Origin: Thiohalocapsa sp. ML1
GTDB taxonomy: Bacteria > Pseudomonadota > Gammaproteobacteria > Chromatiales > Chromatiaceae
NCBI RefSeq assembly: GCF_001469165.1
Contig: NZ_JABX01000005.1
Span: forward strand, 140,177 to 204,176
DNA: 64,000 nucleotides
Direction of reading: 5' to 3'
Made by a program: the position numbers and the translations under genes. Shown one piece after another: positions 47,322 through 54,905 of the stretch (positions within the stretch are counted from its first letter, which is position 1; each line of letters begins with the position of its first letter). The notes below the pieces were generated by a model. It ran no database searches. It worked only from the letters and a program-made list of their open reading frames with translations, and was not told the origin of the DNA.

Positions 47322-47340
47322 TAAGAACGGCTCGCATTCG
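47322..47340. promoter_or_regulatory. Fur-box-like site upstream of the DUF2325 gene
   Basis: TAAGAACGGCTCGCATTCG, preceded by CGATAA. Almost identical to TAAGAAGCGTTCGCATTCG at 36274 (15 of 19). It is 102 bases upstream of the start at 47220. Confidence 0.65.
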
Positions 47341-47408
47341 CGTCAACAACGGCAGCGCGGCATCGAGCCGGGCGGTGGCGGCGCCGGTCTGCGTTCCCTG
47401 ACCGCGGC

Positions 47409-47708
47409 TCAGTGTCGGCCGGACTGCGCGGCCTCCCGCGCCATGATGCGCTGGCGCTGGAGCGCGCGGGGCGACAACGGCGGCGCGATGGCGGCGTCGC
47501 TGCCCCGGCGGCCCATGACGGAGAAGCTCTCCTCGGTGATGAAGTCGCTGCGCTCGTGCGGGCCGCAGGGCACATTGGAGTACTCGGTGCGTCCGTCCGG
47601 CTGCGTGCACTTGTAGATGATGGCGCGCTGCCCCGCGGCCGAGACGCTGACGACAAGCAGCACGAGCACCGGCGCGAGGCGGGCGGCGATGCGAATGCGC
47701 TGGGGCAT
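47409..47708 (-). CDS. DUF4124 domain periplasmic protein
   Basis: A 99-residue exported protein: signal peptide (LAPVLVLLVVSVSAAGQ), then IIYKCTQPDGRTEYSNVPCG, which matches the DUF4124 motif with paired Cys. The C-terminal 45 residues are helical and basic. The family is common in proteobacteria; its function is unknown. GGAGG lies seven bases before ATG 47708. It is upstream of the DUF2325 gene on the same strand, 188 bases away across the Fur-like site. Confidence 0.8.
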   Translation of the reverse strand: MPQRIRIAARLAPVLVLLVVSVSAAGQRAIIYKCTQPDGRTEYSNVPCGPHERSDFITEESFSVMGRRGSDAAIAPPLSPRALQRQRIMAREAAQSGRH

Positions 47709-47931
47709 GGACGGCCTCCGAAGGTCCGAGCGGGCCGGCATCAATGCCCACGCGGTGGTGCCGGGGGCGGTGTGGCCATCGATGGCCAGGCGATGCCGGC
47801 TTTGCTCTAATCTTGGGCGGGCGCGGCGGCCCTGTCTGCGCACCAGCGCCGGTTTTCCAGCGCCGGTTTTCCAGCGCCGGTTCGGGCGGCGTCACCTCGC
47901 TGCGGTTCAACCCATTGCGGGAGCCAAAGGT

Positions 47932-48285
47932 CATGATCGAGCAAGTGTTTGCCGATGCCGCAGCCGCCGCAGCCGCAGCCGCCGCAGCCGCCGTCGGTGG
48001 CACGCGCGAGCCTGTTCGAGGCAGGCCCCGCGGACGTGGTCGAGGACGCGGGCGTCATGGTCGTCAGCGGCGGGCGCACGCCCCGTACCGAGACCTTCGA
48101 GGTGCTGCGGCGCGCCGACGGCGAGCGTCAGTCTCGACTTCAACCTATACGTGGACGCCGAGCAGCGCCCGCTCGCCTTCGCGATGCGCCACGCGGCGGG
48201 GATGCGGCAGGGGTTCGAGGCGGTGCTCGATATGTTGCCGCCGGTGCTCGACGCTGTTCCGGCTCCGCCGCCGCAAGACGGCTGA
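47932..48285 (+). pseudogene. Frameshifted small protein gene (poly-Ala slippage)
   Basis: Three frames join into one plausible protein: MIEQVFADAAAA (from 47932), then VARASLFEAGPADVVEDAGV (next frame, about 47997-48120), then SVSLDFNLYVDAEQRPLAFA to the stop at 48285. Shifts occur in the GCAGCC tract (47955-47995) and near 48125. The pieces keep balanced composition only in their own frame. Either the gene is decayed or the sequence has indels. Function not recognised. Confidence 0.55.
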
Positions 48286-48400
48286 CCCTGCATGCGGGGT
48301 CGCCGCAATCCCCCCGTCCGGCAACCGTCATGGCGCTGACATCGCTCTGACACGCGCTCCTGGTACCTTAGGATCATCTTGATTTTCCGGGAGAACCTCA

Positions 48401-48601
48401 ATGAGCGCGATACGCGAGCATCAGGTGAGCACCATGGCCCATCGCATCGGCCTCCGGCTGGTGCAGCCGGCGGACGAGCGGGACCTGTCCCTGTACCGTC
48501 TGGTGGAGCCGTCGTCGATGCAGCCGGTGTATCCTGGCGGCGGTGAGCTAGGCGTTGGCCTGGACGAGCTGGAAGACTGGCTCAGGTTTCCATGGGAATG
48601 A
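48401..48601 (+). CDS. Small hypothetical protein, 66 aa
   Basis: Starts MSAIREHQVSTMAHRIGLRL and ends LDELEDWLRFPWE. GGGAG lies seven bases before the start. The acidic end and Leu-rich core look like a folded or helical small protein. No family is recognised. It ends 14 bases before the next gene, so the pair may be an operon. Confidence 0.55.
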   Translation: MSAIREHQVSTMAHRIGLRLVQPADERDLSLYRLVEPSSMQPVYPGGGELGVGLDELEDWLRFPWE

Positions 48602-48615
48602 TGGGAGTGATTGGA

Positions 48616-48903
48616 ATGAACGCACCTGCACTGACCTTTGCGGAGCACGAGCGCGCGCAGGCGGTCTCGGCGCTGGCAAGCGACTTCGTCCACCGCCGGC
48701 TGCCGCGGGCGCTGGCGCTCCAGGCGCAGTTGGGCGAAGGCGAGCCGATCGGCGACGACGACGCGGCCTTCCTCGCGGACACGGTGGATACGCTGGCGGC
48801 GGCCACGGCGCTGTTCGGGCAGAACCCCGAGCTGAACGCGCTGCACCGGTGCGCGCTCGGGCTCTGCGACGACATCATGACCGAGGCATCTGCGCGGGCG
48901 TAG
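48616..48903 (+). CDS. Small helical hypothetical protein, 95 aa
   Basis: MNAPALTFAEHERAQAVSAL and onwards is all helical with three conserved-looking acidic patches and two Cys near the end (HRCALGLCDDI). GGGAGTG precedes the start. A longer start at 48592 is possible. No family is recognised. It follows the 66-aa gene closely. Confidence 0.55.
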   Translation: MNAPALTFAEHERAQAVSALASDFVHRRLPRALALQAQLGEGEPIGDDDAAFLADTVDTLAAATALFGQNPELNALHRCALGLCDDIMTEASARA

Positions 48904-49365
48904 CCGCCGATGGTGGCGGGCGGAGCTGGTTGAAGGACAGGCGTCGCCGGCCGGAGGGGCGACCTCCCGGTCGCCCCGTTGGAGGCAACGCGGTTGGTGA
49001 AGGCTCTTGTTGAGCTAAATTGGTCGCGGGCGTCGAATGCTCGCAGACGGGTCAAGTTTCGAACGGGGCGTCGGACTGGCGAGGCGCGTCGGGATCGCTA
49101 TCGAAATCGACATCGAACCGAGTGCCAATCAATCCCGATCCCGATCCCGATCCCGATGAGCACGACGCGTCGGTCTGAGGCGAAGCCAAGGCTCCGCGTA
49201 CTGTTATCCGGCCTGGCGAACTAATAGTGGTCCGTCCCCATTTTCCGCATGTGTCGATCTCCAAGAGTTCTCGCCGGACCCCTTTTCCCGCCGGGTTGAC
49301 GGCCCGGCGGTGCCGGCCTGCCGGCGGGGAGGGACGGCGGCGCTCTTGCGGCCCCCATAGAACCT
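48904..49365. repeat. Long composite repeat (TCAAGTTTCGA to GTCTGAGGCGA), copy 1, and REP fragment
   Basis: Between 49050 and 49200 it reads, in order: GTCAAGTTTCGAACGGGGCG, TCGGACTGGCGAGGCGCGTC, ATCGCTATCGAAATCGACAT, CGAACCGAGTGCCAATCA, tandem GATCCC units, GAGCACGACGC and GTCTGAGGCGA. The same order occurs at 57335-57500. GGTCCGTCCCCATTTTCC at 49228-49247 matches the REP-like cluster at 20320. A CGACCTCCCGGTCG palindrome is at 48960. No gene is supported. Confidence 0.75.
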
Positions 49366-49764
49366 TCAGTGCAGCGGCACCGCTACATCGATATCGGTCT
49401 GCGAGAAGTCCAGTCCCTTGAACAGGAGCGGCTCGTCGAGCACGCGCGAGAGCGCATAGGAAAAGCAGTCGCCGAAGTTGAGCGCCGCGGGGTGGCGGCC
49501 CTTGCCGAAGCGGCGAAAGGCCTCGCGGGCGGTCTGTGCCTGCTTGGCGTCGACCGCGATCGGCTCGATCGACGCCTCGGCCAGGAACAGGTCCAGGTCG
49601 CGCACCCCATCCGCCCCGTAACGCGCCTCTATGACGATGCCGATCTCCACCAGCGTCGCCGTCGAGATGCGGCGTTGCGCCGCGGACTCAATCGCCTCGT
49701 TGAAGCGGCGCCGCTCCGGCTCATCCTGCAGGATCGCCGCCAGGGCGGACGTGTCGATGACCAT
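49366..49764 (-). CDS. vapC: PIN-domain ribonuclease toxin VapC
   Basis: A 132-residue PIN nuclease. MVIDTSALAAILQDE carries the first catalytic Asp (4), TLVEIGIVIEAR the conserved Glu, and NFGDCFSYALSRV the third acid, with a later Asp in LDFSQTDID. By family it cleaves RNA, tRNA or rRNA sites, and is neutralised by VapB. Its ATG overlaps the last base of the vapB stop codon, so translation is coupled. Confidence 0.9.
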   Translation of the reverse strand: MVIDTSALAAILQDEPERRRFNEAIESAAQRRISTATLVEIGIVIEARYGADGVRDLDLFLAEASIEPIAVDAKQAQTAREAFRRFGKGRHPAALNFGDCFSYALSRVLDEPLLFKGLDFSQTDIDVAVPLH

Positions 49765-50018
49765 CAGCTAGGCAGGCCGTTCTGATCGTAGCCCAGGATC
49801 TCGTCTGCCGAGCGGGCGTCGCGTACCGGCAGCGCGGCGGCATGGCGGGCGATGGCATCGAGCCGATCGGCGAGGGTCTTGCCGGAGCCCTCGCGCTGGA
49901 GGCGTTCGAGGCGATCGCGCAGGGCGCGCGTCACCGCCGCCGTCTTGGTCTCGCCAGTCAGCTCGGCAAGCCGCTCGGCGAGCGCCTCCGCCTCCGGGTT
50001 GCGGATATTCAGTGCCAT
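49764..50018 (-). CDS. vapB: VapB-type antitoxin
   Basis: An 84-residue antitoxin of the transcription-factor group: MALNIRNPEAEALAERLAEL is the DNA-binding start (strand then helix), TAAVTRALRDRLERL the second helix, and the tail RSADEILGYDQNGLPS the toxin-binding part. It would autoregulate the pair. Upstream of vapC with a one-base overlap. The module lies next to the integron but on the far side of repeat elements, so it is not clearly a cassette. Confidence 0.88.
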   Translation of the reverse strand: MALNIRNPEAEALAERLAELTGETKTAAVTRALRDRLERLQREGSGKTLADRLDAIARHAAALPVRDARSADEILGYDQNGLPS

Positions 50019-50422
50019 CAGGAGTGGGGCCGGAATGTTGTCGTGTAGTTAGTGATGCGGCAGTGTAGCCTTGGTTGCGGTCCCCAACAACTATCCGGAT
50101 TCCCACGCGCCAAGGGCCGAGCGTCGTCGGTGACCCACGACGGAGCCAAGCGCGACGCGCTCCGGGGCGCCCCGGATCCTGGCGCGGCGCCGGTGCAAGG
50201 CGGCCGGTGTGGCGCGGGTCAGAGCCCTTAGCGGCGAGTCAACTAGCAATAAGGGCTCTGACCCCTTTTTCCTCGGGTCAGAGCCCTTAGCGGCGAGTCA
50301 ACTAGCAATAAGGGCTCTGACCCCTTTTTCCTTATTATTGGGCCTACCGAATTAATGGTGGTCTGTCCTCATTTTCCCCCTTGGCGACCCAGGGCACCAT
50401 ATTTTATCCGCGGTTATTGCAC
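50019..50422. repeat. Two 59-bp tandem hairpin units (GGGTCAGAGCCC) and REP fragment
   Basis: Units at 50216-50274 and 50275-50333 are nearly identical; each folds as GGGTCAGAGCCCTTA, a loop of GCGGCGAGTCAACTAGCAA, TAAGGGCTCTGACCC, then TTTTT. The T runs make them look like terminators. GGTCTGTCCTCATTTTCC at 50358-50375 is a REP-like fragment. No attC is seen here for the second cassette. No gene is supported. Confidence 0.8.
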
Positions 50423-51223
50423 TTAGTCGCGCAAGGCCCGACGGATTAGCCACCATGCCGCTAGGACGGGTATGACGACTGGCGCTGCAGCAACGGCAGC
50501 GCTACCAACAAGAGCCCCAGCGGTAGCGGTGGTCGTAGCGACGGAAGTTATTCCCGTGGCAATTGTTGTACCGACGACTGGCAGCGCGGCTGCTGAAGAT
50601 GCCGCAGTAGTCACGGCTGCTGCGCCAGCATTTACGATCCCCGTTGCGATCGTCACTCCCGTGGCAGAACCTGCGGCCGCAGCCGCCCCTCCTACCACAT
50701 TTCCCACAGTCACGAGACCAATTCCCGCGGCACCTGCGCCACCTATGGCGACAGCACCTCCAATACCTTCTCCATCAATATCAAACCCGCCGGTGGCAAC
50801 TTCTGGGTCAGTCGTTAGCGTGCCATCCACGAGTACAGCGGAGGTGTCGATGGGAACAACAGCGCCGGCTAGCCCATGCTGTACAAGAAGCTCATTGAAT
50901 AGTTCGTTATAATCAGGTGTTCCTGACTCCCCTGCGAACTTCGTCAATTGCTCAGCTACAGCGGAGTTGTCTTCGTCCGAAAAGTGCTGACCGATTTGAG
51001 ACCAAGTGTCATGTAGCTGTTCGTTAAGAGCGTCGAGGCGATCGCGTACCATACTGGGCTGATTCTGCGCTCTCTCGAGATTAGCGCAGAGTTCGTCGAT
51101 GTTAGAACCAAATTCAGATCGGATGTCAGGAGCCAACTTATGCTCTATCCGCCTAAAAGCAAATCTTGTGACATCACTTAGGTTTTTCGCGACGCCCAAT
51201 AAACCGCTCGGATGGAAAGTCAT
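50423..51223 (-). CDS. Gly/Ala-rich hydrophobic protein of unknown function (integron cassette 2)
   Basis: A 266-residue protein. Residues 1-115 are helical and soluble (FRRIEHKLAPDIRSEFGSNI and a short coiled coil). Residues 130-266 are extraordinarily rich in Ala, Gly, Val and Thr (AIGGAGAAGIGLVTVGNVVG, GNVVGGAAAAAGSATGVTIA), with glycine-zipper spacing and a basic end RRALRD. It could be membrane inserting or pore-forming, but there is no family match. ATG 51223 has GGAG nine bases upstream. It lies directly beyond the attC at 51320-51408 and is transcribed away from intI, so it is probably the second cassette gene. Confidence 0.7.
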   Translation of the reverse strand: MTFHPSGLLGVAKNLSDVTRFAFRRIEHKLAPDIRSEFGSNIDELCANLERAQNQPSMVRDRLDALNEQLHDTWSQIGQHFSDEDNSAVAEQLTKFAGESGTPDYNELFNELLVQHGLAGAVVPIDTSAVLVDGTLTTDPEVATGGFDIDGEGIGGAVAIGGAGAAGIGLVTVGNVVGGAAAAAGSATGVTIATGIVNAGAAAVTTAASSAAALPVVGTTIATGITSVATTTATAGALVGSAAVAAAPVVIPVLAAWWLIRRALRD

Positions 51224-51319
51224 TATTGCCACTCCCATATGCCTGTTGCTATGAACTCGCTTAGGTCACTGTCGCCAGATTGGCGAGTGTGTCGTGGAAC
51301 CGGATCTTCTGGCTTACGC

Positions 51320-51408
51320 GCCCAACGTTAACCGCAGCCCGCGCCAAACTGCGGCGACGCGCGGAGCGCCCGCCGCAGTTTGGCGTCGGGCTGGCGGACT
51401 TGTTGGGC
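51320..51408 (-). other. attC recombination site (59-base element)
   Basis: GCCCAAC at 51320-51326 and GTTGGGC at 51402-51408 bound the element. On the minus strand it runs GCCCAAC ... GTTAAC-GTTGGGC, i.e. RYYYAAC then GTTRRRY. Inside, CGCCAAACTGCGGCG (51342-51356) pairs perfectly with CGCCGCAGTTTGGCG (51371-51385), and an outer AGCCCG/CGGGCT stem has the offset expected of extrahelical bases. It lies after the ATP-grasp gene stop and before the second cassette gene. Confidence 0.92.
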
Positions 51409-51481
51409 GCTATCATAGTTCAGCGGGTGCAAGAGCAAAACCTGCGGTTGTGCTTGTGCAAATGGCGTAAATGGGAAAGTG

Positions 51482-53059
51482 TCACCGTAATCCCTTTCTT
51501 CCCATTCCCTTCGCTTTGGCCGCAGCCAGATCATCGAGGATCTTGTAGATTCCCTCTTGCATAATGGTGCAGTCCCTTTCGCTACTTCCAATCGCCACGG
51601 CCCCGCATTTTCCGAATGCCAGTCCGCTCAACATGTATAGTATTACCCCCTTTTTATTATCGTCATTATAGTGAATCTCCGACGCCGCAATAGCACCTAT
51701 TACCTCCGCTGGGCGCAAACCGACATACTCCGGTTTATAAATCGCATCTGATGCCAAATAGACCCGCGGCTCTCCAGATACGCAAAATCCTGTTCGACCG
51801 TCCTGCGTCAAGAGCGACGTCACTATACGGAAGCTGTGCGCGGTCCCGGTTAGGCGATTATTTATCTCGATTGGCAGAACCTCCCACTCTGCCGTCGATG
51901 CCGCGCGAACACAAAGAAAATCCACGCTAATCGGCCCAACATGTCCTTCGTCGAACGCCTTATGCGCAATTCGTTCAAACAAATGCTCTATCCTCTTGCG
52001 ATAATCCTGCCTGACAGGGTAGAAGCTACCGATATATGTCTGTTCATTGGCCGCAAATCGTTGCTCGTGTATTGATGTGAGAACTACACTACCATCCTTC
52101 GTGACCCTTCCTTGCGCGCTAGGCGAGCTCTTATGCTTTGCCTCTACATAACGCTCGGCGATTACTCCGGCCCGCGACATCTCCTGAACAAAGCCTTTCC
52201 ATCCGAGTTTCTTGTCGACAACATCGACATTGCCTTCATTCAAGTACCCCAATACTCGCGCCCCATCTAGTTCACCACAATACTTATCTATCAAAGCCCT
52301 CATATCAACTAATGCATTTCCCTGCCCTGCGCCATAAAGAGTGCTACTAAGCTTGAGCAGCACCTTCCATGAATCCGCCTCTTGGCCTAACAATGTTGCA
52401 ATCTCGCTTGCTAAATCTTGTAATGAGTGACATTCCTTGGTGCTCGTAGGTGTGCGTATTCCGCATGCCCTAAAAATGCGCTTCGCCGAGTACTTCGACC
52501 CGATTTCTATTGTACGCGACGATGCCTGATCTGGTTGTAGCCTAAGTTCATGCGCAATTTGCTCAGTCATCTCCGAGGGTTCAAACGTATGTAACACCAC
52601 TTTCTTTCCGGATTTATGCCGCTCGGATACCCACTCTGCAATGAACAACCGCTCCTGCTTTGCGGCTTCTCCAACCAGCTTCTGAGAAAGCCATAGAGGC
52701 TCACTGTTATCGAGCGCGAGTACCACTATGTTCTTCTTGATCCGCGCTATTGCATCCTCTGATTTGGCAGTTAAGCGAACGTAATAATCCACTACTATTT
52801 CTATGTCTGGCAGTTCTGGTGCGGTGATATAGAGCAACTCCGATTCACGCTCCGCTGCTTCTATCACTTCCGGGGCCAAAGGCCGTTCTACAAAACAGTT
52901 CGATCCAACCAATCTTCCTAGCAACTCCGCACTACACTCGCGGCTATACATCGCTAAGACCGCTTCTTGTCCGTCGTCCATTCTAGTCTCTGACGCGAGA
53001 GGCTCCACTAGTGGGAACCACTCTCTGCCGTGATCCGCGTGCGTCTCAGAGGTATTCAC
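51482..53059 (-). CDS. ATP-grasp peptide/amino-acid ligase, PGM1/BesA-like
   Basis: A 525-residue enzyme of the preATP-grasp plus PGM1_C type. Residues about 60-190 form a preATP-grasp Rossmann part (LWLSQKLVGEAAKQERLFIA). The grasp follows: SKYSAKRIFRACGIRTPTST, KVLLKLSSTLYGAGQGNALV for nucleotide binding, and the metal-binding EINNRLTGTAHSFRIV. By family such enzymes (pheganomycin PGM1, BesA) join amino acids or peptides with ATP. It starts within the last codons of the GNAT-like gene (four-base overlap) and ends just before the attC. GC is visibly lower than the chromosome. The substrate is unknown. Confidence 0.82.
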   Translation of the reverse strand: MNTSETHADHGREWFPLVEPLASETRMDDGQEAVLAMYSRECSAELLGRLVGSNCFVERPLAPEVIEAAERESELLYITAPELPDIEIVVDYYVRLTAKSEDAIARIKKNIVVLALDNSEPLWLSQKLVGEAAKQERLFIAEWVSERHKSGKKVVLHTFEPSEMTEQIAHELRLQPDQASSRTIEIGSKYSAKRIFRACGIRTPTSTKECHSLQDLASEIATLLGQEADSWKVLLKLSSTLYGAGQGNALVDMRALIDKYCGELDGARVLGYLNEGNVDVVDKKLGWKGFVQEMSRAGVIAERYVEAKHKSSPSAQGRVTKDGSVVLTSIHEQRFAANEQTYIGSFYPVRQDYRKRIEHLFERIAHKAFDEGHVGPISVDFLCVRAASTAEWEVLPIEINNRLTGTAHSFRIVTSLLTQDGRTGFCVSGEPRVYLASDAIYKPEYVGLRPAEVIGAIAASEIHYNDDNKKGVILYMLSGLAFGKCGAVAIGSSERDCTIMQEGIYKILDDLAAAKAKGMGRKGLR

Positions 53060-53916
53060 GGTTTCTCTCCTCGTTGTGGCTTGTGTTCTAGACGACTCGT
53101 TCTACCCGACATCAACCATTTCTCTAATAGGTATAAGGCCGAACGCTTCGCGTCGTCGTTCGTTAGCCCTAACAAGCATAGCATTCGATCATTGGGCGTC
53201 AAATATTTATCAAAAAACTTGTTGATCGATTCATTGCGACTACGCGGCGCGTTTTGCCAATAGCCACTACCGATAACTCCTCCTGCGCCGCGTATGACGC
53301 TAACGTCGCCGTCAAATGCATGACCTGGCTCCACTTGTGTGGCTATACACTTTGCCGTGTTTGCTGCGACGATATTCTCTTGAACGTGGGGCCCCTTCGT
53401 ACAGTCTATGCGCGGATGCAATAAAGCACTCGGCCCAATCATTTCTCTTAGTCGAAGGAGTGCGTAGTACGAACTCGGGTGAAACGTCTTTAGTGCCGTC
53501 CATGTCGGAAGGGACATCCCGGTCTTTGCCTCGGCCAGAAACAACGCAGCGATTAGTCGCATCAACAGCGGACCCTTCTGCATTGATTCCGCGACATGAA
53601 CCGTCCAAACAAAAGCAAACGATGGACACTCCTCCTCTCGTTTCGGCATCATGCGCATGGATATCAAGCCAAGAACATCATAGTTATTGGGTGCTCCGCG
53701 GCATGCGATAACGGTTGCATCCGCCTTCGACAGCATCTCTCGCTTCTGAATAAAGTAATTCTCGACGTCATGATTAGGCATGTTTCGTTGTAAAGATGCG
53801 ATTAGTTTTGAAAGAGGTGCGAAATCCTGTAGCTCTTGCAGTCCAGAAAAAAAATGCACTTTATACGGCACATCTTTCACTATGAATCTTCCTCTTCTCA
53901 CGCGCGCGGCATGCAA
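53056..53916 (-). CDS. GNAT-like acyltransferase (integron cassette 1)
   Basis: A 286-residue protein with no close family in mind. The segment SFAFVWTVHVAESMQKGPLL, continuing MRLIAALFLAEA, has the layout of GNAT strand 4, the acyl-CoA pyrophosphate loop (Q-K-G-P) and helix 3, and TWTALKTFHPSSYYALLRLR follows as strand 5 and helix 4. It may transfer an acyl group to the pathway product. It overlaps the U32-like gene by 19 bases and the ATP-grasp gene by four, so all are coupled. Assignment of the fold is moderate. Confidence 0.65.
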   Translation of the reverse strand: MHAARVRRGRFIVKDVPYKVHFFSGLQELQDFAPLSKLIASLQRNMPNHDVENYFIQKREMLSKADATVIACRGAPNNYDVLGLISMRMMPKREEECPSFAFVWTVHVAESMQKGPLLMRLIAALFLAEAKTGMSLPTWTALKTFHPSSYYALLRLREMIGPSALLHPRIDCTKGPHVQENIVAANTAKCIATQVEPGHAFDGDVSVIRGAGGVIGSGYWQNAPRSRNESINKFFDKYLTPNDRMLCLLGLTNDDAKRSALYLLEKWLMSGRTSRLEHKPQRGEKP

Positions 53917-54839
53917 ACAAGAGGATCGCCATACGTAATGCGATCCATATACTGATTGGAAACGCTGAGCATCTCTAATGCGCGCTTGACTCGGGAGACC
54001 CGTTTCGCGATAGTTCTTTCATCGGTCGTGTCGTAAGGATTAGATTGTGCGCTCGACCCAATCTTGAGAAACACTGGGGACGCGACTTGGACAATCTCGG
54101 ATATTTCATGGAAACGAATGAACCCGCCTTTGTCTTTATAGACATCAATGGGGACATCAAGGCTTGCAATGCCTGATGCGGCCCTCATTGACTGCAGCAT
54201 CGGCAGGCCCAGATCGTGTGTTACCGTTAGTCCATCAGCTCCATTCTCAACAAAGATCTCTGCAATCATTGAGTTCGACACCATACAATGACTAGACACT
54301 TTGAATACCGTATCTTTGGGCAAAGTTCCGTCTACTCGCATCGCGTTAAGGACTCGCAGAACCCCGAGATCGTAGACAATCAATCCAGTACAGCCAAGAG
54401 ATGCGAGCCTCAATGCATCGGAAACCGATGCACGGAGCGCATCGTTGTTGTTAATCTGACGCCCGAGTTCGAGCCCAAATGAGGAGCGATAAAAGGAAGC
54501 GCGGCGGTCGTACTCTGGGCGCGGCCCAAGTCCAAATAGTATTCCGTACCGTTCCTCAGAACAAAGTTGAAGCATGTCGCGAATTTCGCTATCGCATAAC
54601 AGGAACGCGCCATGCGTCTCGTTGAATCTGGTGACATAGACATCTTCGCGCTGTAATATGCGGATCGTCTTCTCAAGCGAAGCCAAGTCGTTCACAACGG
54701 GCATCTCAATACCGTACGCACCCGTAGACTGGAATCGCTGCAAAGATGGTGATGCCTGAACGTCATCTGAGAACCCGTAACCATGGGCGCTCAGCCACTC
54801 GATTGCGCGTTGGCCACTTAGCTCTAGGGGATTCGGCAT
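53898..54839 (-). CDS. U32-like TIM-barrel protein (integron cassette 1)
   Basis: A 313-residue protein resembling peptidase U32 family barrels (as in UbiU/V and YegQ types): GIEMPVVNDLASLEKTIRI at the start, LGCTGLIVYDLGVLRVLNAM, VSSHCMVSNSMIAEIFVENG (N-S pair and helix of the family), DGLTVTHDLGLPML and PVFLKIGSSAQ. Only scattered Cys are seen, so a 4Fe-4S cluster as in UbiU/V is not obvious. Reaction unknown. It lies 66 bases after the diiron oxygenase gene, and overlaps the next gene by 19 bases. Confidence 0.65.
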   Translation of the reverse strand: MPNPLELSGQRAIEWLSAHGYGFSDDVQASPSLQRFQSTGAYGIEMPVVNDLASLEKTIRILQREDVYVTRFNETHGAFLLCDSEIRDMLQLCSEERYGILFGLGPRPEYDRRASFYRSSFGLELGRQINNNDALRASVSDALRLASLGCTGLIVYDLGVLRVLNAMRVDGTLPKDTVFKVSSHCMVSNSMIAEIFVENGADGLTVTHDLGLPMLQSMRAASGIASLDVPIDVYKDKGGFIRFHEISEIVQVASPVFLKIGSSAQSNPYDTTDERTIAKRVSRVKRALEMLSVSNQYMDRITYGDPLVCMPRA

Positions 54840-54905
54840 AATCTAGGAGTCCTACATACATACGTTAGAGTATTGTGCGGCAGGCTCGCCGCATAGAAAT
54901 ACCTA

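Noticed and set aside
50019..50422. attC site for the second cassette
   Set aside because: No RYYYAAC/GTTRRRY pair with a bridging stem is present; the hairpins here are GGGTCAGAGCCC units with T runs.
54840..54905. attC between the diiron oxygenase and U32-like genes
   Set aside because: Only a 6-bp TGCGGC/GCCGCA stem and a single CGTTAGAG are seen; core sites and size do not fit.
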